Assembly: GCF_027111315.2 (NCBI RefSeq)
Contig: NZ_CP114289.2
Location: forward strand, 3,906,001-3,970,000
Direction of reading: 5' to 3'
Length of the DNA: 64,000 nt
DNA from: Flavobacterium limnophilum
GTDB lineage: Bacteria > Bacteroidota > Bacteroidia > Flavobacteriales > Flavobacteriaceae
In this document: positions 34,746 to 42,910 of the stretch, piece by piece
Layout of the letters: every line of letters begins with the position of its first letter
Position numbering within the stretch: position 1 is the stretch's first letter
Notes under the pieces: generated by a model
Told to the model about the DNA's origin: nothing
Database searches by the model: none
Seen by the model: only the letters and a program-made list of their open reading frames with translations
Translations under genes and position numbers: made by a program

Positions 34746-35651
34746 TTAGAAAGTGTCTTTTGCAAAATCTATTTCAAAATAGTTTAAAACGACTTTGTAA
34801 TTATCTTGTGCCGCAAGACAAGTGTCCAGTAGATATTCTTTTACATTGTCCCATTCCTGTAATCCTCGATAATAAAACAATTTCAAATCATCATCGATTA
34901 TAAACGGCACCACATTATTGGCCAAACATTCCTTGAATAGAATCAATCTTCCAACACGACCATTGCCATCCTGAAATGGGTGAATCACTTCAAATTTCTG
35001 ATGGAAATCGATAATGTCTTCGATGGTTTTTTGTTCTATGTTATGGTAATTCAAGAGTAGTTCCTTCATCTTCGCTGGAACTTCTTTGGGAGGGCAAGTT
35101 TCGTTTCTCCCAACTTCATTGGGCATTTTTTTATATTCGCCCACCTTGAACCAGTCTTTACGGCTATCCGAGGTGCCTGATTTCAACAAATAGTGGAGTT
35201 CTTTAATAAGTGATTCGGCCAGTTTTGATTTTGCTTTATCAATAATCAAATCAATGCAACGAAAGTGGTTGTTGGTTTCAATAATATCATCGACATTGAG
35301 ATTTTCGTCAGCAATGCCTATCGTGTTGGTTTCAAAAATAAAACGGGTTTGTTCTTGACTCAATCTGCTGCCTTCAATTCGATTCGAATTATAGGTCAGA
35401 TCAATTTGTGTGCGATGGTAGATGCCGCCTTTCAACTTCATCTCTTTTTGCTCTTTGAGATGATCGAGCAAAGGGTTGTTGCTGAATTTCTTTTCTTTTT
35501 CCTTTTTGGGCAAAGAGGCATCTTCTGGAATATTCCAAGTTTTACCAGTTAGAAAAGCACCATTAATCTTTCCTGTGGCACAATAGTTACGGGCTGTTCT
35601 ATCGGGGATATGCCACTTTTTTGCAAACTCGTTTACGGAAATATACTTCAT
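34746..35651 (-). CDS. Fic family protein with DNA-binding-like N-terminus
   Basis: This 301-residue protein has the complete Fic catalytic motif HPFQDGNGRVGR beginning at H224, so AMP (or other NMP) transfer is chemically possible. Residues 89-94 (SNRIEG) match the inhibitory helix motif S/T-xxx-E-G/N, with E93 as the inhibitory glutamate, placed N-terminal to the Fic core. Residues 1-45 (ISVNEFAKKWHIPDRTARNY, GKTWNIPEDA) resemble a small MerR/excisionase-type helix-turn-helix, an arrangement also found in other bacterial Fic proteins. Target unknown. There is no adjacent small antitoxin gene; inhibition would be intramolecular. Confidence 0.9.
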   Translation of the reverse strand: MKYISVNEFAKKWHIPDRTARNYCATGKINGAFLTGKTWNIPEDASLPKKEKEKKFSNNPLLDHLKEQKEMKLKGGIYHRTQIDLTYNSNRIEGSRLSQEQTRFIFETNTIGIADENLNVDDIIETNNHFRCIDLIIDKAKSKLAESLIKELHYLLKSGTSDSRKDWFKVGEYKKMPNEVGRNETCPPKEVPAKMKELLLNYHNIEQKTIEDIIDFHQKFEVIHPFQDGNGRVGRLILFKECLANNVVPFIIDDDLKLFYYRGLQEWDNVKEYLLDTCLAAQDNYKVVLNYFEIDFAKDTF

Positions 35652-35772
35652 ACACTTTTCTTTTAACTTGCCGGTATCGGCAAATATACGACAACAAAGT
35701 GTTTTTAACTCGTTTTCTTGCCGATAAAGGCAAAGCTTCTATAAGCATAAGTTTGAGAAATTTACCAAAACC

Positions 35773-35801
35773 AAAAAAGGCCATCATTTCTGATAGCCTT
35801 T
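35773..35801 (-). terminator. Orphan minus-strand terminator
   Basis: Read on the minus strand, AAAGGCTATCA-GAAA-TGATGGCCTTT is followed by a T-run. It resembles the PUL terminator at 34023-34051. No gene ends here, so it may mark a lost minus-strand gene or be a dispersed hairpin. Nothing else is seen between 35652 and 35772 apart from the Fic gene promoter region. Confidence 0.5.
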
Positions 35802-35949
35802 CTGCTTTTTACTGGGGTCTTTTGAGGAACTATAGTTCGATAATGGAACATTCAAAACCATTGTTGTGCGATTAAAACTTTAAAAAAGCTAATAACTCCA
35901 ACATACATGTTTCCTGGGGCAATGTAATTAAGTTACGACTTTTAGCCGT

Positions 35950-36080
35950 CACTTCGAGTGATTTTCAATAGTAATGCGATAGCTTTACTATTGAAAATTG
36001 TATCGAGAAGCCTATAATAGTGGAGTTCTCGATACATTTTATTAAAAAAAGCTGTCGCATTTTTTAATAAAACACTCGAA
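35950..36080. repeat. Pair of AT-rich hairpins with mutually complementary loops
   Basis: Hairpin 1 has 14-bp perfect arms (35961-35974, 35985-35998) and loop TGCGATAGCT. Hairpin 2 has 13-bp perfect arms (36037-36049, 36060-36072) and loop AGCTGTCGCA, which is complementary to loop 1 at nine of ten bases. Outer bits (CTTCGAGTG, ATCGAGAAG, TTCTCGATAC, ACACTCGAA) also pair. It lies in a gene-free gap of 576 bp; 36081-36227 holds nothing that I recognise. Confidence 0.7.
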
Positions 36081-36227
36081 CAGACGAGGACGAATCCTTA
36101 ACTTAATGACGCTGCCCTAGGGTATACTTTGATTTTATCGGACAACAATGATTCAAAACGTCATTAATCAATCCATGCTCTTTTAATTTTGGATAAGTCA
36201 ACACCCACGATGCTTACGATTTGCATT

Positions 36228-37270
36228 TTACTCGATGTCTATGGTATTGATCTCTTTCATCAATCGATCGGTTTCAAATAAAGCCACGATGATTTTTTGA
36301 TAATGGGCAATATCGTCAAATTCAAGTTTTCTATCTTTCCTGTCTTTCAACCATTTTTGTGCAGGCTGATAACCGCCAATGTAGAAATTCCAAGCCACTT
36401 CGGGAACATTCTCGAAATATTGCGTTTCGTTGATGAATACATTTCCTGTTTCAGCTTTGTCAAAGTTTGGAACTTTGACAAAGCTTGGTTTACTCACCAC
36501 ACAATCCCCGTCAATATTAAACTCCGTGATGTACTCTTCCACTGTGGCGCTTTCCAGCAAATGAATTTGCCTGATTTGGGAACCCAAGGCAACCAATTCC
36601 CAAAAGGTTTTGGAGTCTTTTGGATAAGGGATTTTTGGGAAATCTATTTTCAGGAATTCCTTGTATTTCTCTCTGTACGTTGGCGAATGCAAAACCGCAT
36701 AAATGTAATCGAGAATGTCAATTGGCGCCAAAGTTTGCCTGAATTCCGGACGAACATCCTCATTGTTTGCCATGCAAACATTGCCTTCGAGTTCTTTCTC
36801 GGGAACAAAAGTCAAACCTAATTCCTTGGCTATTTTGTTGACAATTTCTGGGTTTAGATTGGGGATTCTTAATTCCCCTTTTGAGGGGTGCCCGAAGGGC
36901 GGGGTGGTTATTTGGTCTGTTGAAAGTTGTCCGTTGGTTTCGGGGTAAAAGTAAAGGGGAAAAACAGTACCACCGCCTCTTCTATAAATATTTTGGTCTG
37001 TTAAATCTTTGCAAATAAAAATTACATTCCAATCATTACCACCAGCAGCTTGTCCTTGGCTTCGATAAATCCTATGGGAATGTCTTTTTTTACTTTGGTC
37101 AGTATGTAATCGGGTGCGCCGCATGACTGTCTTTTGGGTTCGTTGGTGGCTCTAATGTCGGGAACAATCGTCTCGATCAATTGTTCCAAAGTGCCTCTAA
37201 AAGTGTGCTCGGTTGCGTTTCCAAGTTTGTATTTGGAAGCAACATTTTCTATATACTGATCTAAAGTCAT
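36228..37270 (-). pseudogene. Type ISP/IIG-like restriction-modification gene with its centre deleted
   Basis: The minus-strand 5' part (37270 to ~37052) encodes MTLDQYIENVASKYKLGNAT and GAPDYIL...GFIEAKD, a PD-ExK nuclease-like N-terminus. The remainder, in another frame, encodes the C-terminal specificity region: DWNVIFICKDLTDQNIYRRG, GGTVFPLYFYPETN, DILDYIYAVLHSPTYREKY and WNFYIGGYQPAQKWLKDRK. These match the two ends of large ISP enzymes (normally well over 1000 residues). The helicase and methyltransferase centre is missing, and the ends are joined out of frame near 37048-37054. A palindrome at 36871-36910 sits inside the coding part. Restriction or methylation activity is therefore not expected. 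Confidence 0.8.
36871..36910. repeat. REP-like palindrome inside the restriction pseudogene
   Basis: Two adjacent hairpins, CCCCTTTTGAGGGG (36875-36888) and GCCCGAAGGGC (36890-36900), read through in frame as the odd peptide TTPPFGHPSKGELR. It interrupts the normal restriction-protein sequence between FYPETN and the next conserved block. Confidence 0.5.
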
Positions 37271-37288
37271 TTAAAAAGGGGATTTGTT

Positions 37289-37319
37289 TAGCCAAAGAAT
37301 GGCTTTCATTCTTTGGCTA
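37289..37319. repeat. Strong hairpin upstream of the restriction pseudogene
   Basis: TAGCCAAAGAATG (37289-37301) and CATTCTTTGGCTA (37307-37319) are perfect 13-bp arms around GCTTT. There is no T-run. It lies 18 bp upstream of the pseudogene ATG. The stretch 37320-37498 shows nothing else that I can name. Confidence 0.6.
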
Positions 37320-37498
37320 ATTTACACCTTTATTTCTTACAATAGTGGGAGGAATTAGGCAATAAATGCATTTTGCAAATTACGGGCCGTGTTTGGGCAA
37401 AGTGGCGCCAAGGGCTCAATACTTTTCAACAATTGGAAGATAATTAAGAACAAACAGTACTACATAAGCTGCAATTTAATATATTTACAGCAGAATTC

Positions 37499-37577
37499 GA
37501 AACGACTAGCGGGAACTATTCGATGCTTTCGAACATTTAAATTTGCTCAAAAAGACGGGTTACTAGCTGCTTTTTTT
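37499..37577 (-). pseudogene. Relic copy of the 3' end and terminator of the HU-type gene
   Basis: On the plus strand, blocks GCGGGAAC, GCTTTCGAACAT, AAATTTGCTC and GACGGGTTACTAGC match in order the sequence at 38270-38345, which covers the terminator and last codons of the HU-type gene. Matching stops a few bases into the coding end, where the 194-bp repeat begins. It looks like the scar of a duplication or of a deleted second HU-type gene. Confidence 0.55.
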
Positions 37578-38005
37578 GAGCTTTTTTTATGGGAAAAAGG
37601 GAAGGAAAAGGATTGTTTTTTTGAAAGTAATGCGATTTGGGATTTGAATTATTTCTTTTATTCGGGTTATTTGTCATTTCGACCAAAGGGAGAAATCACA
37701 TAACGAGAGCAACACAATGGAGCAACTAATGTGATTTCTCCTTCGTCGAAATGACCAAAGGAGGATGATTTTGAGCTTTTTTTATGGGAAAAAGGGAAGG
37801 AAAAGGGCTTTTTTTGAAAGTACTGCGATTTGGGATTTGAATTATTTCTTTTATTCGGGTTATTTGTCATTTCGACCAAAGGGAGAAATCACATAACGAG
37901 AGCAACACAATGGAGCAACTAATGTGATTTCTCCTTCGTCGAAATGACAAAAGGAGGATGATTTTGAGCTTTTTTTATGGGAAAAAGGGAAGGAAAAGGG
38001 CTTTT
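37578..38005. repeat. 194-bp tandem repeat, about 2.2 copies
   Basis: Units start at 37578, 37773 and 37966 with GAGCTTTTTTTATGGG; the third copy is cut after ~40 bp. The units are nearly identical. Each full unit contains a long inverted repeat: TTGTCATTTCGACCAAAGGG... against ...CTTCGTCGAAATGAC, with AGAAATCACAT/ATGTGATTTCT inside. Small ORFs across it are by-products. The stretch 38006-38256 has short CTTCGTCAGGACG-like repeats and no gene. Confidence 0.85.
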
Positions 38006-38256
38006 TTTGCCCCTGAAAACCAGCAAAAAACTGATTATTTTCTCCTTTTTCAAGTCTTTTTTGGCATAAATTCTCCCTTCGGAAACCACATATTGGCCTT
38101 CTTTTTTTGAATTATTGAGAAAAAGGAGCAGAAAGGAAGTTGTTTTCAATTCGTCCCGACGGGATTTTCACTTCGTCAAGACAAACTTTTCACTTCGTCA
38201 GGACGCAACGTTTGTCTCGTCAGGACGAATTGACGAAAGTTTTCGTGATAAATAGA

Positions 38257-38289
38257 CAAAAAAAACCTCGAGTGCGGGAACACTCGAGG
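38257..38289 (-). terminator. Terminator of the HU-type gene
   Basis: On the minus strand CCTCGAGTG pairs perfectly with CACTCGAGG across TTCCCG, followed by eight T (38258-38265). It lies 39 bp after the stop codon. Confidence 0.85.
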
Positions 38290-38327
38290 CTTTCGGACAT
38301 GTAAAATTGCTCTACATGGGCGGGTTA

Positions 38328-38711
38328 CTAGCCGGCTTTTTTGAAGGATACGCCATCAAGCATCGCGCGCATTTTTTTGCCCGGACGGAACAAAATGCGA
38401 CTTTTTCTGATGGTGGTTGCCGAAACTTCTGCGGCAGTGTCACTTCCTTTGGAGCTGATGCCCACCTGAAAATTGCCCAACCTGCCCAGTTTCACGATTC
38501 GACCTTGACCCAGTTCGCCAATGATGTTGTGCTCCAAGGCCATCAACACGGCATAACAGTCGGTTTCGGTAACCGTACATTGATAGGAAATCAGCTCCGC
38601 GAGCCTATCCAAATCGACATTGCCATCTGCAATTGCAGCGGCGTAAAATTTCTCGGGTGCAGTCACGTCCTGAGGATTCTTTCTGGACTGCGTTTTGAAT
38701 TTAATAGCCAT
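38328..38711 (-). CDS. HU-related DNA-binding protein
   Basis: This 127-residue basic protein resembles the HU-related family common in Bacteroidota. It starts with MAIKFKTQSRKNPQDVTAPE. The dimerisation region is LDRLAELISYQCTVTETDCY. The core is NIIGELGQGRIVKLGRLGNF, followed by a basic arm (TIRKSRILFRPGKKMRAML). It is longer than classical HU (90 residues) by an N-terminal extension. Its role is probably nucleoid structure or DNA bending. It has its own promoter and terminator. A relic of its 3' end lies ~760 bp away. Confidence 0.85.
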   Translation of the reverse strand: MAIKFKTQSRKNPQDVTAPEKFYAAAIADGNVDLDRLAELISYQCTVTETDCYAVLMALEHNIIGELGQGRIVKLGRLGNFQVGISSKGSDTAAEVSATTIRKSRILFRPGKKMRAMLDGVSFKKAG

Positions 38712-38786
38712 AATTTACGCGTATTAAATTAAACAAAAAAATAGTTTGTCTTAATGCGCTGACCAGCAGTGCCTAATTGACGATTT

Positions 38787-38794
38787 CAAAGATA
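38787..38794 (-). promoter_or_regulatory. -7 promoter box for the HU-type gene
   Basis: The minus strand reads TATCTTTG, a perfect TAnnTTTG box, 76 bp upstream of the HU-type ATG. No convincing -33 box at normal spacing was found. The remainder of 38795-39147 shows only weak ORFs that I do not accept. Confidence 0.45.
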
Positions 38795-39147
38795 GTACGT
38801 TATTTTGGTAATAAAAAACCGACTTATCAACATGTGTTGATGCTGCTTAATTATTAAAATACAATCTGTTGTTTGTGGTAAGTATATGATTAATAGTAAC
38901 TTGAAAAACAATAGCTCTCGAATTGGTATTTGTAAGCCCATTTTTTAATCAACAATGGGAGCGTTAAATATAGTTTAGCCACATTTTTTTTTTCGCATTC
39001 CAAAATTTGGGGATGGCTAAAGCCGTTTTTTGAATAAATTCCCTTTCTCATAACGAAGAGAATGTAAAACAGTCCCATTGACAAAATCTTTAGCTTAAAA
39101 TCCTGAACGCAAGTTTGGTTTTGGGGAATTAAGGCTTTGTGGTAATG

Positions 39148-39183
39148 CTAAAAAAAGGCTATTCGTCCCTGCAAATAGCCTTT
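39148..39183 (-). terminator. Hairpin terminator without an obvious gene
   Basis: AAAGGCTATT (39154-39163) pairs perfectly with AATAGCCTTT (39174-39183). On the minus strand it runs into seven T. No minus-strand gene ends here, so it is an orphan or belongs to a small RNA. Confidence 0.5.
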
Positions 39184-39252
39184 ATGCCTTTCAAGTAATT
39201 TATTCATGATGGCTAGATGTACTAAATTCTGGATAGGAATCTTGCTTTTCGC

Positions 39253-39442
39253 AGGGCATTCGCTTTTAAAAAAGAAAAATAAAGTTAGCCACGAATTACA
39301 CTAATTGCCACTAATTTTTATCAAAATTTAAAATTGAAGGGCACGAATTTTATCTATTTTAAGAATGGGTGCAATCAAAAACTAATGGTAATTCGTGTTA
39401 TTGGTGTAATTCGTGGCGGAAACTTTTAAAAGCGAATGCCCT
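39253..39442. repeat. Nested inverted repeats: 19-bp outer arms around a CCACGAATTACAC element
   Basis: The outer arms 39253-39271 and 39424-39442 are perfect complements (AGGGCATTCGCTTTTAAAA). Inside, GCCACGAATTACACTAATT (39288 on) pairs with the complement ending at 39417. The inner part is copy 1 of a dispersed element also found at 42785-42889 and 43989-44089. No gene lies inside. The stretch 39443-39659 downstream has no recognisable gene. Confidence 0.75.
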
Positions 39443-39659
39443 GGCTTTTCGTGCCAAACCTTGTTTCTGGGATTGGCAATCAATTTCTAGAAAAGAAATC
39501 CAGCCGCTGGCGCTGTAGGTACATTGTTGATGTTCCTTGGAGGTTAAATAAAAATCGAGTCTTGGTGTCAAATCTGTCGTTAAGCCTTTCTAAAAGAGGC
39601 TTGCTTTGGCAGAATAAAGAATAGAGGCACCAAGGACTAGTTTAGAAGTTTGTTAAAAC

Positions 39660-39690
39660 AAAAAAAGCCCGACATTGCTGTCAGGCTTTT
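39660..39690 (-). terminator. Terminator after tRNA-Asn
   Basis: On the minus strand GCCTGACA-GCAA-TGTCGGGC (one T-G pair) is followed by a T-run. It lies directly 3' of the tRNA gene. Confidence 0.8.
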
Positions 39691-39695
39691 AAAAG

Positions 39696-39769
39696 CTCCC
39701 TCTCTTGGGCTCGAACCAAGGACCCTCTGATTAACAGTCAGATGCTCTAACCAACTGAGCTAAGAAGGA
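39696..39769 (-). tRNA. tRNA-Asn (anticodon GTT)
   Basis: This is a 74-nt cloverleaf. The acceptor stem TCCTTCT pairs with AGAGGGA (one T-G pair), with discriminator G. The D-arm region is AGCTCAGTTGGTTAGAGC. The anticodon stem TCTGA/TCAGA carries loop CTGTTAA, anticodon GTT. The T-arm is CTTGG-TTCGAGC-CCAAG. CCA is not encoded. Adjacent gap 39770-39907 has nothing else. Confidence 0.95.
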
Positions 39770-39907
39770 AACTGTATATTTTAAATCTATTAAGGAACGT
39801 ATTGTTTGCTGTGCTTGCTGATGTTTGTGTTTCATCGTTTAAGCGGTGGCAAAGATAGTGCTAAATTTGTTTTTTCCAAGCAAAATTTTAAAATTTTTTA
39901 AAAAAAT

Positions 39908-41254
39908 TTACTTCCCGACGATTGCCTTGTAGATGTCATTCCCGTTGGCAAACAACAACAAAGTTATAAGTAAAAAGAAACCAACCATTTGCGCATTCTC
40001 CAGGAACTTGTCGCTCGGTTTTTTGCCGCTAATCATTTCGTATAATAAAAATATTACATGCCCACCATCAAGGGCAGGAATTGGCAATAAATTCATCACG
40101 CCAAGCATAATCGACAATAAAGCGGTGATGCTCCAGAAAACTTCCCAGCTCCAAGAATTGGGGAAAACATTATAAATGGCTGCAAATCCACCCACGCCTT
40201 TATAAGCACCAGTACTAGGATTGAAAATCTTTTGTAATTGTCCTCCGTACTCAATCAATTGGTTTTTACCTTTTTCAATTCCCACAGGGATTGATTCAAA
40301 AAAGCTATAATTTTCTTGGGTAAATTTATAATATCCTAATTTTTCAAGGTTGTCTTCTTTCAAAGATCCTAAAGAAACTCCCAGTTTTCCTTGGGCGTTC
40401 ACTTCAACAGTAATTGGAGTTTCTTTTAGTTTTCTTAAAACAATTCCGTTGATTTTTTTTCCTTTATTAGCTTCTAAGATTGCAGCAGCTTGGTCAAAAT
40501 ACTTTACAGAGATTCCGTTAAGCGAAACAAAAATATCTTTCTCTTTTAGTTGTTCTTTGTTTTTAGAATTATCAGCTAATCCGCCAACTACAAAGGGCAT
40601 TCTAAGCGTAATAATGTTTTTCTTGTTTTCGTCAATAAATTGTCCAATAAAATTAACGGGTAGGTCAATTTCTTTTTCTTCTCCGTTTCTATTAATAACA
40701 ACTTTTTTAGACATCAAAATACTTGAACTAACTGAAGGAACAAAACGGTCTATTTTTTTTCCATCAATTGACACTATTTTATCTCCAGTTTTTATTCCAG
40801 CTTTTTCTACCACAGGATTAGTTACCCAAATTCCATCTTTTAAAGATTCATTTTTGATATAGTAATCCCCATAAGCATACGCCATCCCGATGTAAATGAT
40901 GAATGCCAAGATGAAGTTTACGGTAACCCCGCCCAACATGATAATCAAACGTTGCCAAGCCGGTTTCGAACGGAATTCCCAAGGTTGCGGAGGCAAAGCC
41001 ATTTGCTCTTTGTCCATGCTTTCGTCAATCATTCCCGAAATTTTCACGTAACCACCCAGCGGCAGCCAACCAATTCCGTATTCGGTTTCGCCAATTTTCT
41101 TTTTAAGCAAGGAAAATTTAACGTCAAAAAATAAGTAGAATTTTTCTACTCGGGTTTTAAATATTTTGGCAGGAATAAAATGTCCTAATTCGTGTAGTAT
41201 AATCAGTAATGATAAGCTCAATAAAAATTGAGAAAGCTTGATAACTATTTCCAT
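39908..41254 (-). CDS. rseP: RseP-type site-2 (M50) membrane metalloprotease
   Basis: This 448-residue membrane protein has the zinc motif HELGH at residues 21-25 in the first transmembrane helix, and the second site NLLPIPALDGGHVIF near the C-terminus. Between them are membrane segments and PDZ-like regions (NPVVEKAGIKTGDKIVSIDG, KEKDIFVSLNG). Site-2 proteases cut membrane-bound anti-sigma factors and signal peptides within the bilayer. The gene stands alone on the minus strand. The 447-bp gap upstream (41255-41701) contains ATTGCGAGG-AACGAA-GCAAT, a short REP-like palindrome at ~41264, and otherwise nothing recognised. Confidence 0.9.
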   Translation of the reverse strand: MEIVIKLSQFLLSLSLLIILHELGHFIPAKIFKTRVEKFYLFFDVKFSLLKKKIGETEYGIGWLPLGGYVKISGMIDESMDKEQMALPPQPWEFRSKPAWQRLIIMLGGVTVNFILAFIIYIGMAYAYGDYYIKNESLKDGIWVTNPVVEKAGIKTGDKIVSIDGKKIDRFVPSVSSSILMSKKVVINRNGEEKEIDLPVNFIGQFIDENKKNIITLRMPFVVGGLADNSKNKEQLKEKDIFVSLNGISVKYFDQAAAILEANKGKKINGIVLRKLKETPITVEVNAQGKLGVSLGSLKEDNLEKLGYYKFTQENYSFFESIPVGIEKGKNQLIEYGGQLQKIFNPSTGAYKGVGGFAAIYNVFPNSWSWEVFWSITALLSIMLGVMNLLPIPALDGGHVIFLLYEMISGKKPSDKFLENAQMVGFFLLITLLLFANGNDIYKAIVGK

Positions 41255-41701
41255 TTCTTTGTCATTGCGAGGAACGAAGCAATCTCGTCCTCTTTATTAA
41301 TTTAAATTGTATAACGGACAAAAGTAAGGTTTTCTATTTTAGTTGCAAAGGTTTCCTTTTTGCCCAGACGATAAAAATTTGTTAATAAATGCGTTATTCC
41401 CTTTTAATCTTTGTTGCTTCTCCCGTAACTTTACTTTTTGAAACTCGATTTTTTGAGTCAACGTTTCCATTTTTCTTATCAAACACTCTTAAAAAGAATT
41501 GTCGAATTTTTAAAAACAAAAGGATTGAAATACATAGAATCATGGAAAAAAGAGTTTGATAGCCCAATTCTTGGGTTCACATGGCTATGATTTTCTCTAA
41601 TAAAGTGAAACGCCTCCATTGAATTAATCAAAACTATGTTTCTATGTGTTTAAAAAATATAGATTGAACTTAACCCAACAGATTAACTAAAATCCATTTT
41701 T

Positions 41702-42769
41702 ATGGCATCAAAATTATTTTCACCGCTCCAAATAAAAAGCCTCAGTTTCAAAAACAGGATTACCATTTCGCCAATGTGCCAATATTCCGCAATTGATGGT
41801 TTTGCCAACGATTGGCATCTCGTGCATTTGGGAAGTCGAGCCAGTGGCGGAGCGGCTTTAATCATTCAGGAAGCGACTTCGGTTTCTCCCAAAGGGCGAA
41901 TTTCTCCCTCAGATTTGGGTCTTTGGAAAGATGAACATATCGAAAAATTGCAAGCCATCAACCAGTTTATACTTTCTCAAAAGGCAATTCCTGGAATCCA
42001 GTTGGCGCACGCCGGAAGAAAAGCAAGTATGTCCGAACCTTGGAACGGCAACAAAAGATTGGACGAATTCAATGGAGGTTGGAATCCAGTTGCCCCAAGT
42101 GCCGTTGGTTATCATTCGAACGAAAAACCACCCATTGCCTTGGACGAAATTGGAATCCAAAAAGTAATTTCCGATTTTAAATCGGCGACCAAAAGAGCAG
42201 TTCAAGCCGGTTTTCAAGTGGTCGAAATTCACGCTGCCCACGGCTATTTGTTGCACCAGTTTTTGTCGCCTTTGTCCAATGCAAGAACCGATGAATACGG
42301 CGGCAGTTTCCAAAACAGGATTCGTTTGGTGTTGGAAGTCCTTGAAGCAGTTCAATCGGAATGGCCAGAAAATTTGCCCTTGTTCGTCAGAATCTCTGCC
42401 ACGGATTGGGCGGATGGCGGTTGGAATATCGAGGAATCCGTACAACTTTGTCAACTATTGAAAGAGAAAGGAGTCGATTTGATAGACGTTTCCTCGGGCG
42501 GATTGGTATCGTACCAAGAGATTCCTGTTGGACCGGGTTATCAAGTTCCTTTTGCCGAAAGAATTAAAAATGAAACGGGAATTTTGACGGGAGCCGTGGG
42601 TTTAATCACCGAATCATCACAAGCGGAAGCTATCGTTACCGAAGGAAAAGCAGACTTAGTTTTGTTTGCCAGGGAATCCTTGAGAAAACCAAACTTGGCC
42701 TTGGATTTTGCCAAAGAACTAGGAGTTGATGTATCTTGGCCAAAACAATACGAAAGAGCAAAAATATAA
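41702..42769 (+). CDS. NADH:flavin oxidoreductase, old yellow enzyme family (YqjM-like)
   Basis: This 355-residue FMN-dependent TIM-barrel enzyme reduces activated C=C bonds. It shows the YqjM-class pattern: SPMCQYSA with C26 (the redox-sensing Cys of this class), DWHLVHLGSRASGGAALIIQ, GIQLAHAGRKAS, VEIHAAHGYLLHQFLSPL and ARTDEYGGSFQNR. No signal peptide, so cytoplasmic. A Gfo/Idh/MocA gene follows in the same direction after 141 bp that mostly consist of a palindromic repeat. The physiological substrate is unknown. Confidence 0.92.
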   Translation: MASKLFSPLQIKSLSFKNRITISPMCQYSAIDGFANDWHLVHLGSRASGGAALIIQEATSVSPKGRISPSDLGLWKDEHIEKLQAINQFILSQKAIPGIQLAHAGRKASMSEPWNGNKRLDEFNGGWNPVAPSAVGYHSNEKPPIALDEIGIQKVISDFKSATKRAVQAGFQVVEIHAAHGYLLHQFLSPLSNARTDEYGGSFQNRIRLVLEVLEAVQSEWPENLPLFVRISATDWADGGWNIEESVQLCQLLKEKGVDLIDVSSGGLVSYQEIPVGPGYQVPFAERIKNETGILTGAVGLITESSQAEAIVTEGKADLVLFARESLRKPNLALDFAKELGVDVSWPKQYERAKI

Positions 42770-42784
42770 TTACCCAAAAATTCA

Positions 42785-42889
42785 AACACGAATTACACGA
42801 ATTTTCACGAATTGAAAGGAAAAAACATCGATAGTTTGTGCAATTTTTAAGACAAACAAATTCGTGCTAATTCGTGAAATTCGTGTCAA
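42785..42889. repeat. CACGAATT inverted repeat, copy 2
   Basis: The left arm (42785-42813, AACACGAATTACACGAATTT...) pairs with the right arm (42859-42889, ending CGTGAAATTCGTGTCAA). It is related to 39288-39417 and 43989-44089. Confidence 0.75.
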
Positions 42890-42910
42890 CCTTTTTAAAA
42901 TAAACAAAAA

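Noticed and set aside
36081..36227. Possible insertion-sequence remnant next to the restriction relic
   Set aside because: The stretch felt reminiscent of transposon-linked sequence, but no transposase frame or terminal repeats could be identified.
37578..38005. CRISPR array
   Set aside because: Repeats are ~194 bp, directly adjacent, without short unique spacers, and no cas genes are nearby.
37667..38149. Small minus-strand ORFs of 70 and 76 residues
   Set aside because: They fall in the 194-bp tandem repeat and adjacent low-complexity sequence; the same peptide repeats because the DNA repeats.
37919..38260. Repeated CTTCGTCAGGACG-like motifs as operator array
   Set aside because: Spacing is irregular and the motifs overlap with terminator-near low-complexity DNA; no gene start is close enough to be controlled.
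38890..39084. 64-residue minus-strand ORF upstream of the HU-type gene
   Set aside because: No similarity, no promoter or start context, and biased composition; treated as non-coding.
39436..39624. 62-residue plus-strand ORF after the nested palindrome
   Set aside because: It begins inside a repeat arm and has no recognisable motif; possible relic but not supportable.
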